Notes under the pieces: generated by a model
What the model was told of the DNA's origin: nothing
Database searches by the model: none
The model's input: only the letters and a program-made list of their open reading frames with translations
NCBI RefSeq assembly: GCF_009769385.1
Contig: NZ_VKAB01000053.1
Coordinates: 1-52,008 of the forward strand
DNA: 52,008 nt
Direction of reading: 5' to 3'
From: Saccharothrix deserti
GTDB taxonomy: Bacteria; Actinomycetota; Actinomycetes; Mycobacteriales; Pseudonocardiaceae
Shown: positions 1 through 6,957 of the stretch, one piece after another
Layout: the number at the start of each line of letters is the position of its first letter
Position numbering within the stretch: the first letter of the stretch is position 1
Made by a program: the position numbers and the translations under genes

Positions 1-135
1 TGGTCGTCCGTGGGCTGGTCGTCGGTCGGCTGGTCGTCCGTGGGCTGGTCGTCCGTGGGCTGGTCGTCGGTCGGCTGGTCGTCCGTGGGCTGGTCGTCGG
101 TCGGCTGGTCGTCCGTGGGTTGGTCGTCCGTGGTG
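1..135. repeat. 15-bp tandem repeat array, nine copies
   Basis: Nine units of 15 bp in two variants, tggtcgtccgtgggc and tggtcgtcggtcggc, arranged A-B-A-A-B-A-B-A with a degenerate ninth unit. The period is five codons, so unit gain or loss keeps the minus-strand reading frame. The two variants differ at synonymous positions of the TDDQP pentapeptide. Confidence 0.95.
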
Positions 136-386
136 ATGGACCAGCGGTCGGCGGGGCGCGAACCCCCGTCGGCGATTCCGGTGGTGCGAGTGACGAGGCC
201 GTCCTTCTCCCAGCGGGTGAGGAGCTTGGGAGCGGTCGATTTGCCGATTCCGGCGGCGGTGGACAGGGCGGCGGCGGTGCTGCCGGGGTTGTCCCGCAGT
301 GCCTGCCACAGCTTCTCCTCGGTGTCCGTGCGCGGCTTCGCCGGGTCGGGGACGGAGCGCAGGGTGCGGGTCGTGGTGGTGGACAT
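1..386 (-). CDS. Winged-helix DNA-binding protein with TDDQP-repeat tail (partial)
   Basis: The gene reads leftward from an ATG at 386 and runs off the left edge, so its C-terminus is missing. Residues about 20-85 form a winged-helix (MarR/DprA-like) fold: the segment GSTAAALSTAAGIGKSTAPK looks like helix-turn-helix helices and is followed by LLTRWEKDGLVTRTTG, a typical wing. After DRWSIT the protein becomes a tandem TDDQP pentapeptide, acidic and presumably disordered, encoded by the 15-bp repeats at the window edge. The family role is DNA binding; the target is unknown. It is divergent from the gene at 815 and may control that promoter. The alternative plus-strand reading gives a GWSSV repeat and is judged a shadow. 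Confidence 0.7.
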   Translation of the reverse strand, partial: MSTTTTRTLRSVPDPAKPRTDTEEKLWQALRDNPGSTAAALSTAAGIGKSTAPKLLTRWEKDGLVTRTTGIADGGSRPADRWSITTDDQPTDDQPTDDQPTDDQPTDDQPTDDQPTDDQPTDDQPTDD

Positions 387-814
387 GACTACCTCGCAGT
401 GGTGACGTGTCGGGTGGGTGGTCATGCCCCGGCCGGAGCGGGTGCGGCCCCCGGTGCGCATCCGGTGGTTGTCGGGCCGCACGACTATGGACGCTTCCTT
501 CGGCGCATGAAGTCAAGCGGTACATCAAAAAAACACTTGTCTCGTGTGGACGGACACCGATCCGCCTGTGTCGTTGGTACAAACAGGTCCACTTCGTTCG
601 CGCATCACGCACCGGCATTGACATCCCGGTCCGCACGAAGCGTCCATACACGTCAGCCCGACCGACAAACCATTGGGAACAAAGGGGGTTGACGAATGCG
701 CGACTTTCCCGCGCTCTCGCCGTGGGGCGGCCGGCGGTGCCGGGCCCGCGGTGCACACAGCACGGAACGGCGCCTCGCGTTCACTAACCACGCCGCGCCG
801 CAGGGGAAATCGTC
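387..814. promoter_or_regulatory. Divergent intergenic region, no gene seen
   Basis: This 428-bp gap separates the leftward winged-helix gene from the rightward gene at 815. It is less GC-rich than its surroundings between about 505 and 690. TTGACA (about 616-621) and TTGACG (about 690) could be -35 boxes, but I see no convincing -10 partner. No conserved open reading frame or RNA gene is visible. It presumably holds promoters for both flanking genes. Confidence 0.4.
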
Positions 815-1951
815 ATGACCGCCGTGACAGCGCGGGACGTGCCCGAGATCCGGGCGCGGATGACCGACTGGGCGCGAGATCCCGGACTCGACGGGGCGGG
901 GAACTGGTTCCGCTTCTTCCTCGGTCCCAGCCCCGACGGAGCCACCGAGTCCCGTGTGTTCGACCGTATCGACGACGTAGGAGCCACGATCGCGGGCACG
1001 CTCGCGGTCCAGTTCCCGGCGGCTGAATTGTTCTACGTATCCGCCGACATGACCGACCTCGCCCGCCACGCCGCCGACACGCTGACCGACTACCGCCTGC
1101 ACCCCGAGGACCTGCCCGCCCAGGTCGGCCTGATGGTCTACGAGCACCCACCGGTAGAGGGAACCGCCGGCGCGCGCCACGACGACGTCTCGGTCGTCTC
1201 GTGGGGACCGGGACGCGGAGGCTTGTGGGCGCACACCTGGGCAACCACATCCCCATCGCAGCGCGGCATCGTGCGGATCGGCCGCACGCTCGCACAGGCA
1301 CCCCACGACGAGGTGCTGGCACGAGCCAGAACAGCCGCCACGCGCGATCTTCCCGAACCGTCACCGGAGAACAAACCCTCCGCCGACGCGGAGGTCGCCG
1401 ACCAGGCGGCCGACCACATCCTCGCCACGTTCCTGCCGAACCTGGAGCGCGCCCCGGTGCCGCCGTCGTTCGCCCCGCCGCACGGCTACGAGTGGTGCGC
1501 GCTCACACCGATGGAGTTCACCGAGATGCAAGGCTGGCCGGGCGGGGTGTCCGGAGGCGAGTCCACTGTCGACACCGACGCCACGGTCGCCTTGCAGCGC
1601 ACCATTCTCGCCACATGGCTGCTGATGGGACAGACCCTCGTGCGCTCGGAGTCGATGACCGCGCCTCGCGCCGCCCGCCGCCGGATCGAACGCCTCGACC
1701 CGGTTCTGGACCCCACCGTGCGCTACATCGACCTGCGGCGCGCCCGCACCGAGCCCCCCGACCGCCCCGACGACGACTTCGGGAAGGGCACGCGGGAGTA
1801 CCGGCACCGGTGGATCGTGCGCGGTCACTGGCGCAACCAGTACTACCCCAGCCGAGGCGACCACCGCCCCATCTGGATCGACCCGCACTTCGCCGGTCCC
1901 GAGGACAAGCCGTTGCTCGGCGGCGAGCGCGTGAACGTCCTGCGCCGATGA
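815..1951 (+). CDS. Conserved-type hypothetical protein, 378 aa
   Basis: I do not recognise a named domain. The protein is soluble, acidic and has no signal peptide or membrane segment. GAGNWFRFFLGPSPDG sits near the N-terminus and REYRHRWIVRGHWRNQYYPS near the C-terminus; the latter is conserved-looking and rich in Arg/Tyr/Trp. The start at 815 follows a purine-rich AGGGGAAA. It opens a rightward run of three hypothetical genes (815, 1995, 2961) with short gaps, probably cargo of the adjacent conjugative element. GC3 is high and coding preference is clear. Confidence 0.75.
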   Translation: MTAVTARDVPEIRARMTDWARDPGLDGAGNWFRFFLGPSPDGATESRVFDRIDDVGATIAGTLAVQFPAAELFYVSADMTDLARHAADTLTDYRLHPEDLPAQVGLMVYEHPPVEGTAGARHDDVSVVSWGPGRGGLWAHTWATTSPSQRGIVRIGRTLAQAPHDEVLARARTAATRDLPEPSPENKPSADAEVADQAADHILATFLPNLERAPVPPSFAPPHGYEWCALTPMEFTEMQGWPGGVSGGESTVDTDATVALQRTILATWLLMGQTLVRSESMTAPRAARRRIERLDPVLDPTVRYIDLRRARTEPPDRPDDDFGKGTREYRHRWIVRGHWRNQYYPSRGDHRPIWIDPHFAGPEDKPLLGGERVNVLRR

Positions 1952-1994
1952 AACCCAACCGCTGCACGACCATCCGACCTTGAAGGGCACCACC

Positions 1995-2870
1995 GTGACC
2001 ACCGGATCCAACCCTGTCCCGCCCCACCAGTCGGCCGCTGCCGCGCCGAACACCGACCAGCGCACCGATGACCCCGGCGTGTCCACCGCGACGCCACAGC
2101 CCGACGAAGAGACGGCGTTGCTGCGCTGGGAAGGACTGCCCGTCGACGCGACGGTGCTCGTGCCGTCCCTCGGCCCCACACCGATGCGCACCCCGCACGA
2201 CGCCTGGGCGATGCTCGTACTCGCCGTGGACATCCTCGGCGACGTCGACCCCGACACCGCCGGACAGGTCGCCCTGTTCACCGCAACGTGGCTGCGTGGT
2301 CGGCCACCGGCCGACCTGCACGACGGCGACCTCGTCATCCGACTGACCCCTCCCGACCAGGACCCCGACCTGCCGGAGGGCGACGAGCACGCCGTCGACG
2401 TGGAGATGCTGCTGGCCTATCGAGGCCGGTGGTTGCCCGTCGGCCGCTGGTCGGGGATGGACGAGCGCTGGCCGTGGACCCTCGCTCCCACCGCCGCCGC
2501 CGTGATGAGCCTGTACGTCGACGCCGCCGAGACCCTCAGCCGCGACATGGTGCTGAACTCCGAACGGCCGGGCTCCTCGCCGTTTCGGTGGGCGGGCACC
2601 GTCGTGAGCGACCTGCTCACCGCCAAACTCCTGGAGGTCGGCGACGAGCTGGTGTGGGACCGCCGTGCCGGCCAAGTCCGCCACACCGCCCGCATCCGCA
2701 TGGACGGCACCTTCCTGCTCGCCGACGAACGGGTCTTCGCCACCCCCTCGGCCGCCGCGACCGCACTCGGCGGCAAACACCACCACGGCTGGAGCGCGTG
2801 GCGGCGGACCGCCGACGGCCGCGCCCTGGACGACCTGCGAGCCGAACTGCGCGCCCCGCACGAGCGGTAA
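1995..2870 (+). CDS. Hypothetical protein, 291 aa
   Basis: No family is recognised. I chose the GTG at 1995 because AAGGG at 1983-1987 sits at the right spacing; the upstream TTG at 1980 would overlap that ribosome site. The N-terminal ~40 residues are Pro/Thr-rich and probably disordered, followed by a compact region rich in Asp and Trp (for example RWLPVGRWSGMDERWPW). There are no membrane segments. It lies 43 bp after the preceding gene and is probably cotranscribed with it. Confidence 0.65.
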   Translation: MTTGSNPVPPHQSAAAAPNTDQRTDDPGVSTATPQPDEETALLRWEGLPVDATVLVPSLGPTPMRTPHDAWAMLVLAVDILGDVDPDTAGQVALFTATWLRGRPPADLHDGDLVIRLTPPDQDPDLPEGDEHAVDVEMLLAYRGRWLPVGRWSGMDERWPWTLAPTAAAVMSLYVDAAETLSRDMVLNSERPGSSPFRWAGTVVSDLLTAKLLEVGDELVWDRRAGQVRHTARIRMDGTFLLADERVFATPSAAATALGGKHHHGWSAWRRTADGRALDDLRAELRAPHER

Positions 2871-2960
2871 CCCGCCACCACCGTCCGGGGGACCTCGCCC
2901 ACCGCCGTCGGGTTGTCCCGCGGGGCACACCCCGACGGCACCAGCCAAGGGAGACTCGCC

Positions 2961-3380
2961 ATGCCCGAACCCGAATTCCCGGTGGATCTCCTGGTCGTGT
3001 GGGGCGCGCGGGTCGACAGCGAACGCGGCTACCGACTGGAGGCCATCGCCGTGCAGCTGTCCGACGACATCGTCTCCCTGCGCGAGAACGGCGGCCTTCC
3101 CCACCACGTCCGCACCCGCATCACCGTCCTACCCCGGCAGCGCATCCTGGAGATCCTGGTCGAGGGCCTGTCGGTCGAGACCGACCCGGACCGCACCACC
3201 AGCCGCGAGGTGATGAACACCCTCTTCGAACTGGCCAGCGACCACAACATCATCACCCTCGACGCCGCCTCACCACCGCTGTTCACCCAGCGGATCATGC
3301 TGGTCGACCACCACGGGCACCCTTTCGCCGCCAAGGTCGGCGCGGGCATGGGCAAGCTCAAGCCGTTCATGCCGCGATAG
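2961..3380 (+). CDS. Hypothetical protein, 139 aa
   Basis: The ATG at 2961 is preceded by AAGGGAG at about 2947-2953; a longer form starting at 2913 lacks such a site. The sequence suggests a small alpha/beta protein (PVDLLVVWGARV, HHVRTRITVLPRQRILEIL, QRIMLVDHHGHPFAAKVG). No family is recognised. It ends the rightward hypothetical run and converges with the leftward gene at 3463-4233. Confidence 0.65.
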   Translation: MPEPEFPVDLLVVWGARVDSERGYRLEAIAVQLSDDIVSLRENGGLPHHVRTRITVLPRQRILEILVEGLSVETDPDRTTSREVMNTLFELASDHNIITLDAASPPLFTQRIMLVDHHGHPFAAKVGAGMGKLKPFMPR

Positions 3381-3462
3381 AGACAACTGGTGAAGTGACG
3401 TTATTCGAACGCTTCCGTATTCCTCATACCGGCCTTCGATGCCTGCAAGCGTCTCGTTTGGG

Positions 3463-4233
3463 CTACTCGTGGTCGTGCGACCTGAGCATGGCGTAGAACT
3501 CGCTGTCGTCCACCATCTCCTCGGTGACTACGTAAGAGCAGGCGAAGCACGTGCCGATCTCGGAGCCGTATCGGAGTACCTGCGAGATCACCAGTGAGTT
3601 GTGTCCACACATGTCGCACCAGCCTAGGCCCAGGCTGTCGTACCGTTCCTTTGGATCACTGGGAAGCGCGTCTTCGGAGCGTGCTGCACGCTTGGCGATC
3701 TCGTCTTCGCCGACGAGTTCGATGTATGTGGCAACGCGGTCGTACTCGGCAGCCGCCGCCGTGGCGGCGGCGATCTCGGATTCGCTGGCATGAGCGTCAG
3801 AAAGGACGCCAAGTGCGGGATGCATGTCGAGACCCCGCAGGGCTTTGACAGCTTCTTCCAACAGCGCCTCGGTTCCCCCGTCGCGGCCGTGGCGGATCGG
3901 TTGCGTGTCATCGACCGCACGGCAGAGAGCGGTGAGATCGACCTCCACTCGGATAGCAGGTTCATCGGGCGGAAACGGGAGAGGCTCTAAGACCGCGATG
4001 AGCCACTGATCGCTGTCGATCTTCGACTTCACGAGCTGGATCAGCTTCGAGGCTGGCTTCGTCTGCTGATTGGTCCATAGCTCCTCGCCTGGCCAGTCCG
4101 AAGCAACTATCGCCAACAGCCCGTTCGTCAGAGCAGTGTCGAAGAGAGACGCGGCACCGGGTACCGCACCGTCGCCAAGCGCGACGGTGTGGATCGCATA
4201 CTGGCGCTGGCGATGCTGCTGAACATCCGGCAT
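3463..4233 (-). CDS. Hypothetical protein with C-terminal zinc ribbon, 256 aa
   Basis: Two CxxC pairs near the C-terminus (WCDMCGHNS and GTCFACSYV, about 20 residues apart) form a probable zinc ribbon. The rest is mixed alpha/beta with an acidic helical middle. The ATG at 4233 is preferred over upstream starts because ACGGAG lies just ahead of it. GC is lower than the neighbours (about 60%), hinting at separate acquisition. I cannot assign a function; it could be a nucleic-acid-binding cargo protein. Confidence 0.6.
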   Translation of the reverse strand: MPDVQQHRQRQYAIHTVALGDGAVPGAASLFDTALTNGLLAIVASDWPGEELWTNQQTKPASKLIQLVKSKIDSDQWLIAVLEPLPFPPDEPAIRVEVDLTALCRAVDDTQPIRHGRDGGTEALLEEAVKALRGLDMHPALGVLSDAHASESEIAAATAAAAEYDRVATYIELVGEDEIAKRAARSEDALPSDPKERYDSLGLGWCDMCGHNSLVISQVLRYGSEIGTCFACSYVVTEEMVDDSEFYAMLRSHDHE

Positions 4234-4341
4234 GGACGGGCTCCGTTCCCGACAACAGTCGCGGCCCTGGCCGGTCGTCAACTGGGGTGCGCTGATTCTG
4301 CTTCGGCGGTTCGACAAGCGGCAACCGTATTGAACCGTCCC

Positions 4342-4790
4342 TCAACGGTGAGACTGGACAAGCGTACGAAAGGCAAGGTAAGTGCTCCAGTCGGTCTGGG
4401 CGTAGGTGGCCCAGGTGATGCCGGTGTTGATGTTGATGTCGAGCAGATGGGCGAGCACCGCAGCAGGCAGGTCGGCAGCCAGGCGGCGAGGGCGGCGCTG
4501 CGGGCGCGGCGCAAGTGGACCTGCAAGGGGTCGCGGAGACCCCGGTAGAGGCCGTCACGAGCCGGACGGCCGGGAAAGCCGCCGGGAAACAGCAACGCGA
4601 CGTCACCAGGATGGCCGCGGCCGATCGCCGAGGCAGTGTGTGCCTGGTCGCGTTGGACGAGCACGAGTGTGGCGACGGCGGGCGGGAGCCGGAGTTGATG
4701 ACCGCCGTAGCGCAGCCACAGGTCAACGACACGCCGACACTCGACGGGCAGAATCGCCAAACGGCTTCGACATGGGAAGATCGGTCAGTC
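4342..4790 (-). pseudogene. Remnant of a tyrosine-type site-specific integrase
   Basis: In the minus strand the segments LPVECRRVVDLWLRYGG, LLFPGGFPGRPA and RARSAALAA match the C-terminal core of the actinobacterial tyrosine recombinases that carry LFPGGxPGRP. Near 4470 the match moves to another frame (LPAAVLAHLLDININTGI, then WATYAQTDWSTYLA) and ends at a TGA at 4342-4344. The N-terminal half and a clean start are missing, so the gene is broken by truncation and at least one frameshift. Confidence 0.55.
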
Positions 4791-4813
4791 GTCGACCGTG
4801 CGCAGTGTTGCAC

Positions 4814-5797
4814 TTAATGCAATAAATCCCGATTCGCTGGGCGGGTCGCCCCAGCGTAGTCGTCGCCGTTGTACCGGTAGTTGTCGATCTGTACCGGTTG
4901 GCCGAACGTCGGCGCGTTGATCATGAGCCCGCCGCCGATGTAGAGGCCGACGTGGTGGATGTTGCCGGGTGTGCCGTAGAAGACGAGGTCGCCCGGTAGC
5001 AGCGGCTGCCCGGCCGGAACTTTCGGGCCCGCGTCGAACTGGGTCTGGGCGGTGCGCGGAAGGTTCACTCCGGCGGCGGCGTAGGCCGCCTTGGTCAGCC
5101 CGGAGCAGTCGAAGCCCGCGTGGCCGCCGTCGGGCCCATTGCCGCCCCACACGTAGGGCAGTCCTCGTTGCCCGCAGGCGTAGTTGATCGCCGCGAAGGT
5201 GATGGCGTTGGGGGCCTGGATGGCGTTGCAGTCGCCGTTGCCCACGCTGGTCGCGGCGGCTTCGGCGTACTTCGCGGCTTGTTCGAGGACGTCGTCGACG
5301 TACCAGTCGGCGTGGTTGTAGGCGAAGATCGCCGCCCGCAGGTCGCCGCGCCGTACTCCGTTGTCGCACAGGAGGAAGGCGGCGGCGTGGATGGCGTCGT
5401 GCGGGTTGTACCGGGAGGGCGGTGAGGCGCCGCCCGGCGGGAGCTTGTGTTGGGCGGTGACGCCGTCGAAGGTCGGGGCGAGGAACTGCATGGGCCCGCC
5501 GGCCCCGGCGGAGTTCTCGCCCTCGTGGACACCGGGCAGCCGGGAGCGGCCGTGGTCGGTCTCGATCTTGCCGATCGCGGCGAGCACGGTCCAGTCCAGG
5601 CCGGGGCAGTCCGGGGCGGCGGTGACGTAGAGCAGGCAGTACTCGGGCGGGATGTCCGCGATCGGCTTGGTGCAGTCGACGGTGGTGTTCGACGAGCTGC
5701 CGAACAGCGCGTCCACCACCGCACTCACGCTCTGACCGATCATCACGGGGATGAACAGCAGCACCGCGGCGGCACCGATGGCGATCTTGGCGAGCAC
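4814..5797 (-). CDS. Bifunctional lytic transglycosylase / NlpC-P60 peptidoglycan hydrolase (VirB1-like)
   Basis: A cell-wall hydrolase expected to open peptidoglycan for the conjugation channel. An N-terminal membrane anchor or signal (residues about 4-22) is followed by an SLT-like transglycosylase domain with IGKIETDHG (candidate catalytic Glu79) and GPMQFLAPTF. A C40 NlpC/P60 domain follows with FDCSGLTKA (Cys231) and NIHHVGLYIG (His281/282). At 327 aa it has the length of T4SS two-domain hydrolases. I chose the GTG at 5797, preceded by GGAAGG; upstream in-frame sequence is non-homologous Arg-rich shadow. It is the last gene of the T4SS operon and starts 5 bp after the preceding stop. Confidence 0.88.
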   Translation of the reverse strand: MLAKIAIGAAAVLLFIPVMIGQSVSAVVDALFGSSSNTTVDCTKPIADIPPEYCLLYVTAAPDCPGLDWTVLAAIGKIETDHGRSRLPGVHEGENSAGAGGPMQFLAPTFDGVTAQHKLPPGGASPPSRYNPHDAIHAAAFLLCDNGVRRGDLRAAIFAYNHADWYVDDVLEQAAKYAEAAATSVGNGDCNAIQAPNAITFAAINYACGQRGLPYVWGGNGPDGGHAGFDCSGLTKAAYAAAGVNLPRTAQTQFDAGPKVPAGQPLLPGDLVFYGTPGNIHHVGLYIGGGLMINAPTFGQPVQIDNYRYNGDDYAGATRPANRDLLH

Positions 5798-5801
5798 GGG
5801 C

Positions 5802-6863
5802 TCACCACCTTCCCGGTTGGCCCGACCCGCGCGGCGCCGTGGCCGGCGGCATCGGGGAGGGCGGTGGGGACAGCGGGTGCGGCGAGTCCGGTCCGAGCGC
5901 GGCCTCGCCGCTGGTGGCCACCGGCGGCGGGACGTGCGGCCAGGCGTGCGGCAACTCCACGAGAGCCCGGCGACGGGCACCTCCGGCAGTCGTGTCCAAC
6001 GGCAGCCAGACCTCGTCGGCCGGACTGGGGTGGGCGGCGTCGGGGTTGAGCAGTTCGGCGGCGGCGGTGGCGACCGGGACCGAGCGAGGGTCGTCCAGCT
6101 CGCGCCAGGCCCGTGCCAGCAGCCGGCGCGCGGTGGCCTCGCGCCGCGAGGTCGGCAGCCACACCAGCAGCGGCGTCGTGATACCCGTGGCCTGCGCGAG
6201 CGCGGCGTAGCCGGCCAGTTTCCCGGCAAGCTTGGCCAGGACCTCGGTGCCGAAGTCGTACTCCAGGAACCACTCGACCTGCCGGTCGCCGGAGCGCCAG
6301 CGGCCGTAGCCGTCGGGCTTGACCAGGTCGCCGAAATGCTTGGCGCAGCGGGTCTCCGACCACCACGCCGCCAACGCCGTCTGCTCGCCGGGTGCGGGGT
6401 GGCGGGCGCGGTCCACCAGGGCGGTGAACCACTCGTTGACGCCGACGGTGTGCGCCAGCCGCAGGCTGTGCGCGACGCCGAAGACCCGGTCGTGCCGGTA
6501 GCCCATCTCCTTGACGTCCACGCCGTCCTCGGCGGCGAGCACGGCCGCGCCGGCGGGCGCCAGGACGTAGTGCATGGGCGCGGTGCCGACGGTGACGAAC
6601 GGCTGGAACCGGTCGACGACGCCCCACGTGTAGAGCTCGCGAAGCCGCATCCGCCCGGACCGGAAGCTGGGGAACGCCAGGGCGGTGATCTGGTGGGCGG
6701 TGAGGACCCGGTGCTCCCAGAGCATCCGGGCGATCCACTTGTCGCGCGGGGTCAGCCGCCACGCCAGAACGGCCTGGTGCTCGGCGGTGTTGGCAGCGCG
6801 CGGGTGGGGGCGGGTGGGCTTGTGGCCGCGCAGCGCGCGCTGGCGGGTGGGGTTGCTGATCAT
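5802..6863 (-). CDS. Replication-relaxation family protein, 353 aa
   Basis: Matches the Replic_Relax family: a winged-helix N-terminus (TPRDKWIARMLWEHRVLTAHQ, residues about 38-58), then a nuclease-like core with HSLRLAHTVGVNEWF and a conserved VEWFLEYDFGTE segment. The C-terminal ~50 residues are Pro-rich and disordered. The family occurs in actinobacterial plasmids and ICEs beside VirD4-type ATPases and is implicated in DNA processing. No conventional relaxase is visible in this window, so it is a candidate for that role by inference only. It lies between virD4 (94-bp gap) and the wall hydrolase. Confidence 0.75.
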   Translation of the reverse strand: MISNPTRQRALRGHKPTRPHPRAANTAEHQAVLAWRLTPRDKWIARMLWEHRVLTAHQITALAFPSFRSGRMRLRELYTWGVVDRFQPFVTVGTAPMHYVLAPAGAAVLAAEDGVDVKEMGYRHDRVFGVAHSLRLAHTVGVNEWFTALVDRARHPAPGEQTALAAWWSETRCAKHFGDLVKPDGYGRWRSGDRQVEWFLEYDFGTEVLAKLAGKLAGYAALAQATGITTPLLVWLPTSRREATARRLLARAWRELDDPRSVPVATAAAELLNPDAAHPSPADEVWLPLDTTAGGARRRALVELPHAWPHVPPPVATSGEAALGPDSPHPLSPPPSPMPPATAPRGSGQPGRW

Positions 6864-6957
6864 GCTGAGACCTCCGGACGGGCACGGCGAAGTCGTCCCG
6901 GCGGGTGCCGGGGGCGAGACGGGCGGGTGAGAGGCGACGAGGTGGTGAGCGGGCGGG

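Noticed and set aside
1..135. CRISPR-like array or GWSSV-repeat protein on the plus strand
   Set aside because: Units are contiguous 15-mers without spacers, and the minus strand gives a coherent winged-helix protein continuing into the repeat; the plus-strand reading has no such context.
1518..3107. 529-codon minus-strand frame opposite the left hypothetical genes
   Set aside because: Gly/Val/Arg-rich shadow; the plus-strand genes have proper starts and spacing.
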